Positions 60,034 to 64,000 of a DNA stretch of 64,000 nucleotides are shown here, piece by piece (the first letter of the stretch is position 1; every line of letters starts with the position of its first letter). Where the stretch lies: the NCBI GenBank assembly GCA_017416485.1, contig JAFQCH010000006.1, forward strand, positions 1 to 64,000. Reading direction: 5' to 3'. The notes under the pieces were generated by a model that was given only the letters and a program-made list of their open reading frames with translations, had not been told where the DNA came from and searched no databases. Source of the stretch: Clostridia bacterium (GTDB lineage: Bacteria; Bacillota; Clostridia; Oscillospirales; Acutalibacteraceae). Both the position numbers and the translations under genes were made by a program.

Positions 60034-60999
60034 TTATTCCCTGTCCAAAACTTCAAAAATCTTCTCCCATACTGCTTCGTCCTGGTCGGTCATGGCGCGC
60101 CAGTCGTAAGATGCCACAAAGGCTTGCTTTTGATCGGCGGAAGGCTTGGTTTTTGCAAATTTTTTGCGTTCTTTGCCGTATTGGGCGAGATATTTTTCTG
60201 CCGACTGCGTATAATTGGGATTGTGACCCTTCCCGTTGCACAGCATAAGAGAAATATTTTTATTGTCTGCAAGAGTCTTACACAGCGGGTCATAAAAGCC
60301 TTTCTTTGTGCACAGCATGTCCTTTTCGCCGTAAATCAGCAAGCAAGGCACACGGCAATTCTGCAAGGCATCAAAGGCACTGTGGTTGCAATAAGCGGGG
60401 TTGGATTTTGCTTCTTCTTTCAAAAAAACATGGCGCAGGGGTGCAAGCATGCCCTTTGCGGCAGAACGAAACAGCGCTTCCACCGAGGGAAAACCTGCCA
60501 TGGCGACAATGTGGGTCACTTCGGGGTGCAATGCACAGATGTTCATGGTCGAAAATCCGCCCCAGCTGTGCCCCATGATGCTGAACCTTTTGTTTTTGTA
60601 TTTTTCATTCGCTTTCAGCGCACGCAAGCAGTCATCCAAGTCATGCAAAGATTGCGAAAGTCCGTTTGTGCCCGCGCCGCCTGATTCCATACAACCGGTG
60701 TGGTCATAGGCAAACACGGTGAAGCCGTGTCGGCAAAGCAGCTCGATTTCGCGCATGTAGGCACTGTGGCCGCCGCCGAAGCCGTGTTCAAAAACCACAA
60801 GACGGTCAGGATATTTTTCGTTTTCATAAGAATAAAAACAGCCCTGCAAGGTGTGCCCGAGGCTTGAAGCAAAGCGATAAGGTACACGCGAAAGCCCGGG
60901 GAAATCTTCTGTTGTAAAATAATAAGCTGTACCTGTATCATCACAGCGGCTGTAAAGAATACGGCGGTAAACACCGAGAATCTGTTTTTCAAAAAGCAT
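60034..60999 (-). CDS. alpha/beta hydrolase
   Basis: A 321-aa cytoplasmic alpha/beta-hydrolase fold protein. Motifs: oxyanion-side VVFEHGFGGGHSAYMREIE, nucleophile elbow FSIMGHSWGGFSTMN (Ser), CLLIYGEKDMLCTKKGFYD (acid region) and NGKGHNPNYT (His). It resembles serine aminopeptidase/lysophospholipase-type esterases; a sugar esterase acting beside the GH110-type enzyme is possible but unproven. ATG 60999 with GAGGTG upstream is preferred over GTG 61005. Confidence 0.85.
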   Translation of the reverse strand: MLFEKQILGVYRRILYSRCDDTGTAYYFTTEDFPGLSRVPYRFASSLGHTLQGCFYSYENEKYPDRLVVFEHGFGGGHSAYMREIELLCRHGFTVFAYDHTGCMESGGAGTNGLSQSLHDLDDCLRALKANEKYKNKRFSIMGHSWGGFSTMNICALHPEVTHIVAMAGFPSVEALFRSAAKGMLAPLRHVFLKEEAKSNPAYCNHSAFDALQNCRVPCLLIYGEKDMLCTKKGFYDPLCKTLADNKNISLMLCNGKGHNPNYTQSAEKYLAQYGKERKKFAKTKPSADQKQAFVASYDWRAMTDQDEAVWEKIFEVLDRE

Positions 61000-61186
61000 A
61001 AACACACCTCACAATGGTTGTTATTAAATCCATCCTTTTCATATTAACACAATTATATGGTTTTGTCACTATATGAAAAAATTTGCACAGTAATTTATTC
61101 ACCCTTTGCCCACAGTTTCCCATGCACGACTGTGTTTTTTTGCACTTTGTGCAAATTTTGCCCTCCTTTTTTTACACTTATTGCTA

Positions 61187-61215
61187 TTCCATCGCCTGTT
61201 TGTTTGTGATATACT
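61187..61215 (+). promoter_or_regulatory. promoter of nfeD-SPFH pair
   Basis: TTCCAT (61187-61192), 17 nt, TATACT (61210-61215). The remaining DNA 61000-61186 holds no clear feature. Confidence 0.5.
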
Positions 61216-61267
61216 ATAAACAAAGATACAGATGAAAACATCTGAAACCTATGAAAGGGGTGAAAAA

Positions 61268-61705
61268 ATGGGCGAATACATGCTGTATCTGTGGATTGCG
61301 CTGTTTGTTATTTTCCTTGTTGCAGAGGCCGTGACCGCACAGCTTGCAACCATCTGGTTTGCCGCAGGCTCGCTGGTTGCACTGATTCTGGAGCTTGCGG
61401 GTGTGGAAAGCATTGCAATTCAGGTGGTAGCCTTTGTTGCAGTGTCCGCTGTGACGCTCATTGCAACAAGGCCGCTGGTCAAAAAAATGATCAACCGCAA
61501 AACCGTTGCCACCAATGCCGACCGCAATATCGGCTGCGAAGCGGTTGTGACCGAAGCCATCGACAACCTTGCCGCCACGGGTGCGGTAAAAATCAACGGC
61601 AACATCTGGACGGCACGCAGTGCCGATGAAAGCCCCATTGAAGCGGGCGAAATTGTGATCACAGAAAAAATTGACGGCGTCAAAATGATTGTCCGTCGCA
61701 AATAA
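61268..61705 (+). CDS. NfeD-like membrane protein
   Basis: A 145-aa protein with two or three N-terminal helices (YLWIALFVIFLVAEAVTAQLA, IWFAAGSLVALILELAG, VVAFVAVSAVTLIA) and a C-terminal OB-fold-like domain (GCEAVVTEAIDNLAATGAVKINGNIW, ARSADES, IEAGEIVIT), typical of short NfeD proteins without the protease domain. They work with SPFH scaffold proteins in membrane microdomains. ATG 61268 follows AAAGGGG. The SPFH partner follows after 14 nt. Confidence 0.92.
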   Translation: MGEYMLYLWIALFVIFLVAEAVTAQLATIWFAAGSLVALILELAGVESIAIQVVAFVAVSAVTLIATRPLVKKMINRKTVATNADRNIGCEAVVTEAIDNLAATGAVKINGNIWTARSADESPIEAGEIVITEKIDGVKMIVRRK

Positions 61706-61719
61706 AAGGAGGTTATTTT

Positions 61720-62640
61720 ATGTTACCCTTTATCATCGCAATCGTAGTTGTTCTGATTTTTCTTGCAGTTGCAGTTTCCTGCATCAAGATCGTTCCGCAG
61801 TCCAAAGCCTATGTTGTGGAACGTCTCGGCACCTACAGAGAAACATGGACCGCAGGCATCCATTTCAAGGCTCCGTTCATTGACCGCATTGTAAAAATCG
61901 TCAACCTCAAGGAACTTGTGTCTGACTTTGCACCCCAGCCCGTTATCACACGCGATAACGTTACCATGCAGATCGACACGGTCGTGTTCTATCAGATCAC
62001 AGACCCGAAACTGTTTGCCTACGGTGTTGAAAATCCCGTATCCGCCATCGAAAACCTGACCGCAACCACCTTACGTAACATCATCGGTGAAATGGAACTC
62101 GACCATACGCTGACTTCCCGTGACACCATCAATGCAAAGATCCGTGTCATCCTTGACGAAGCGACCGACCCGTGGGGCATCAAGGTCAACCGCGTGGAAC
62201 TGAAAAACATTTTCCCGCCCAAGGAAATTCAGGATGCAATGGAAAAGCAGATGAAGGCAGAGCGTGAACGCCGTGAATCCATTCTTCGTGCCGAAGGTGA
62301 AAAGGCAAGTGCCGTGCTGGTTGCCGAAGGTAACAAAGAAGCCATGATTCTCAATGCCGAAGCTGAAAAACAGGCAGCGATTCTCAAAGCCGAAGCCATC
62401 AAGGAATCCAAGATCCGCGAGGCAGAAGGTGAAGCACAGGCAATTCTGCGTGTGCAGGAAGCCACCGCAAAAGGTATTGAATTGCTCAACGCATCCAACC
62501 CCGGCAAGGCAGTGCTTACCATCAAGAGCCTTGAAGCCTTTGAAAAAGCCGCCGACGGTCAGGCAACCAAAATCATCATTCCCTCGGAAATCCAGTCCAT
62601 TGCAGGCCTCGCCGCAGGACTCAAGGACGTTATTCAGTAA
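61720..62640 (+). CDS. SPFH/band 7 stomatin-like protein
   Basis: A 306-aa membrane scaffold of the QmcA/stomatin type. One N-terminal helix (FIIAIVVVLIFLAVAVSCIKI) is followed by the band 7 domain (VPQSKAYVVERLGTYRETW, PVITRDNVTMQIDTVVFYQI, TLRNIIGEMELDHTLTSRD) and an Ala/Glu-rich coiled coil (about 170-250, RAEGEKASAVLVAEGNKEA). These proteins oligomerise in the membrane and organise microdomains or protease quality control together with NfeD. AAAGGAGG precedes the start. Confidence 0.95.
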   Translation: MLPFIIAIVVVLIFLAVAVSCIKIVPQSKAYVVERLGTYRETWTAGIHFKAPFIDRIVKIVNLKELVSDFAPQPVITRDNVTMQIDTVVFYQITDPKLFAYGVENPVSAIENLTATTLRNIIGEMELDHTLTSRDTINAKIRVILDEATDPWGIKVNRVELKNIFPPKEIQDAMEKQMKAERERRESILRAEGEKASAVLVAEGNKEAMILNAEAEKQAAILKAEAIKESKIREAEGEAQAILRVQEATAKGIELLNASNPGKAVLTIKSLEAFEKAADGQATKIIIPSEIQSIAGLAAGLKDVIQ

Positions 62641-62653
62641 ACAGCATAAAAGG

Positions 62654-62679
62654 AAACGGGTTCGGAAGAGCCCGTTTTT
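62654..62679 (+). terminator. terminator of the SPFH gene
   Basis: Stem AAACGGG / CCCGTTT followed by TTG-rich sequence, 13 nt after the stop. Confidence 0.8.
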
Positions 62680-62722
62680 GTTGCGATAAACCGTAATTAG
62701 TTTTTTTCCGCACAGCCGCAAC

Positions 62723-62751
62723 TTGACGCATGCAAAGAAAAAATGTATAAT
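62723..62751 (+). promoter_or_regulatory. promoter of the last glycosidase gene
   Basis: TTGACG (62723-62728), 17 nt, TATAAT (62746-62751), 18 nt before the start codon. Confidence 0.75.
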
Positions 62752-62769
62752 GTGTAACGGTGATTTGTG

Positions 62770-64000
62770 ATGAATACATATTTTAACAAAATAACCGCCG
62801 CACCCGTGAACACGGTGGATGGCAAAATTCTTTATAAGATTCCCGCGGGCGCGATGTGCGCAAACGGCGATCTCGGCATTGTGTTTGATCAGGATGAAAA
62901 AGGTCTTGTGATTCACATTTCAAAGTGCGACTTCTGGAAATTCACCCCCGGGGCACACGGCGACGGCGGCATCAAAACCGTTGGCGAAATTTGCATCGGC
63001 AATGTGGATTTGCACACCTACAACATAAAGCAATATTTTGACAAGGGTTTGCTGGAGTGCACCTTTGGCAATATGCAGATGGAATTTTTTGTTGCGCCCG
63101 AAAATGTGATCTGCTTTGAAATCAAGCCTACCGAATCCCTGCCGGCAGTCAGCATCCGTCTTCCCGACACCTGCGGCTCGCTCAATACAGAATACGAAAA
63201 TGACGGTCTTTTCTGCTTTGAGCGCAGATTTGAGGGTGAAAACCTTGAACGCTCCTCGGCGGTCTGCGTGTGCATGAAGCAGAACGGCAATCGATTCTGC
63301 ATTTCGGTGGCGACGAATTTTGACGATGAAAACTATGCCGAAAAAGCACGCACCATGGCACTTTCCTGCGATTATGAGGATGCAAAACAGCGAACGGTTC
63401 AGCAGTGGCAGACCTTTTTTGCCGCTTCGTCCGTGACCCTCGAAGACAAGGAAATTGAACTGTTTTACAACGCGAGCCTTTATCACCTTGCAGGTTGCAT
63501 GGGCAACAAGGCATTTCCGCCCGGACTGTTCGGCAATTTCGTGACAGATGACTTTTTCCCGTGGGCGGGCGACTACCACATGAACTACAACTACGAAGCA
63601 CCGTGGTACTGCGTTTTTTCTGCAAACCACCCCGAGCTGTTTGACGGCTACATGACCCCCGTAAATGAAATGCGGAACTATGCCAAAAAGTTTGCAAAAT
63701 TGTTCGGTTGCGGCGGCTACGCTCTGCCTGTCAGTTTCGGTCCCAAGGCACTCGATGTGTTCAGCCAGCCCGACTGCAAGGAGCACGGCATTTTATTTCT
63801 CGGGCAGAAAAGCAATGCCGCGTATGCCTGCGTGATTCCGCTGATGCACTGGTTTTCGACTTACGACAAAGAGTTTGCCAAGGAAAATTACTACGATTTT
63901 ATTCTGAACACCGCCGCTTTCTGGGAAGATTACCTTGTGAAAAAGAACGGCAGATATGAGCTGCACAAGGATGCGGCACATGAAATTCCCTATTACCGCG
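62770..64000 (+). CDS. GH95-like glycosidase, partial (window edge)
   Basis: The reading frame is open from ATG 62770 to the window end (410 residues, no stop), so the gene continues beyond. Residues ~1-190 are a beta-rich domain (AGAMCANGDLGIVFDQDEKG, KCDFWKFTPGAHGDGG). From ~230 an alpha-barrel begins with LFYNASLYHLAGCM, PGLFGNFVTDDFFPWAGDYH, then MNYNYEAPWYCVFSANHPEL, reminiscent of the WxSDYHLNINxQ motif of GH95 alpha-fucosidases and related (alpha/alpha)6 enzymes. No signal peptide. Ribosome site is weak (ACGGTGA). Substrate is not determined. Confidence 0.7.
   Translation, partial: MNTYFNKITAAPVNTVDGKILYKIPAGAMCANGDLGIVFDQDEKGLVIHISKCDFWKFTPGAHGDGGIKTVGEICIGNVDLHTYNIKQYFDKGLLECTFGNMQMEFFVAPENVICFEIKPTESLPAVSIRLPDTCGSLNTEYENDGLFCFERRFEGENLERSSAVCVCMKQNGNRFCISVATNFDDENYAEKARTMALSCDYEDAKQRTVQQWQTFFAASSVTLEDKEIELFYNASLYHLAGCMGNKAFPPGLFGNFVTDDFFPWAGDYHMNYNYEAPWYCVFSANHPELFDGYMTPVNEMRNYAKKFAKLFGCGGYALPVSFGPKALDVFSQPDCKEHGILFLGQKSNAAYACVIPLMHWFSTYDKEFAKENYYDFILNTAAFWEDYLVKKNGRYELHKDAAHEIPYYR

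Overview
The window looks like a chromosomal stretch of an uncultured gut Clostridia bacterium, most likely Oscillospirales/Ruminococcaceae-like. The signs are a GC content near 50 % by eye, Gram-positive style AGGAGG ribosome sites, a T-box leader, an infC-rpmI-rplT operon with a leader, the yqeG / Xaa-Pro peptidase / efp / CD1247-like gene order, and many glycoside hydrolases suited to host or plant glycans. No rRNA, tRNA, CRISPR array, prophage or recognisable insertion sequence was seen.

Layout. 1-293: hairpin-rich non-coding DNA. 294-5275 (minus): promoter, T-box, aspS, gatC, gatA, gatB, terminator. 5361-7007 (minus): a secreted alpha/beta-hydrolase-like protein. 7117-11193 (plus): a hexuronate operon uxuA, uxuB-type reductase, KDPG aldolase, a MIF-like tautomerase and KDG kinase, followed by a metallophosphoesterase at 11473. 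13154-14818 (minus): a SulP transporter. 14945-20218 (plus): exonuclease, two glycosidase-like genes and a PnuC-like transporter. 20284-25165 (minus): an old-yellow-enzyme reductase, a PLP enzyme, and rplT, rpmI, infC behind a leader. 25306-26534 (plus): ECF sigma and anti-sigma pair. 26535-28995 (minus): a U32 tRNA-hydroxylation-type protein and a DUF2130 protein. 29405-31867 (plus): a GH116-type glycosidase in DNA of different composition. 32073-33074 (minus): guaA without a glutaminase domain. 33462-39668 (plus): a 2068-residue surface protein. 39680-39991: a 312-bp foldback element. 40107-44848 (plus): GPH sugar symporter, PC4/YdbC protein, GH-D glycosidase, glycerol dehydrogenase. 44946-46842: small ORFan, membrane protein, EamA exporter. 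46944-51177 (plus): rpsU, yqeG, Xaa-Pro peptidase, CofE-like ligase, efp, CD1247-like protein. 51348-58398 (plus): GH36, rsmI and a three-gene NuoE/NuoF/GltD-type (Stn-like) transhydrogenase. 58427-60999 (minus): GH110-type galactosidase and alpha/beta hydrolase. 61268-62640 (plus): NfeD and SPFH pair. 62770 onward: a GH95-like glycosidase cut by the window edge.

How it fits together. The glycosidases mostly lack signal peptides, so the cell probably imports oligosaccharides through carriers such as the GPH symporter and splits galactose, fucose or glucose off inside. Hexuronates feed the KDPG route, and the Stn-like complex would balance NADH, NADPH and ferredoxin.

The most striking observations are these. 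GatA in the T-box operon is N-terminally short and has lost all three residues of the amidase Ser-cisSer-Lys triad, while GuaA in the same window lacks its glutaminase domain, so two enzymes that normally take ammonia from glutamine both appear to lack that module. Three unrelated secreted proteins share an aromatic/basic amphipathic C-terminal helix. A MIF-like tautomerase sits inside the uronate operon. A long, multi-branched foldback element separates the giant surface protein from the sugar symporter.
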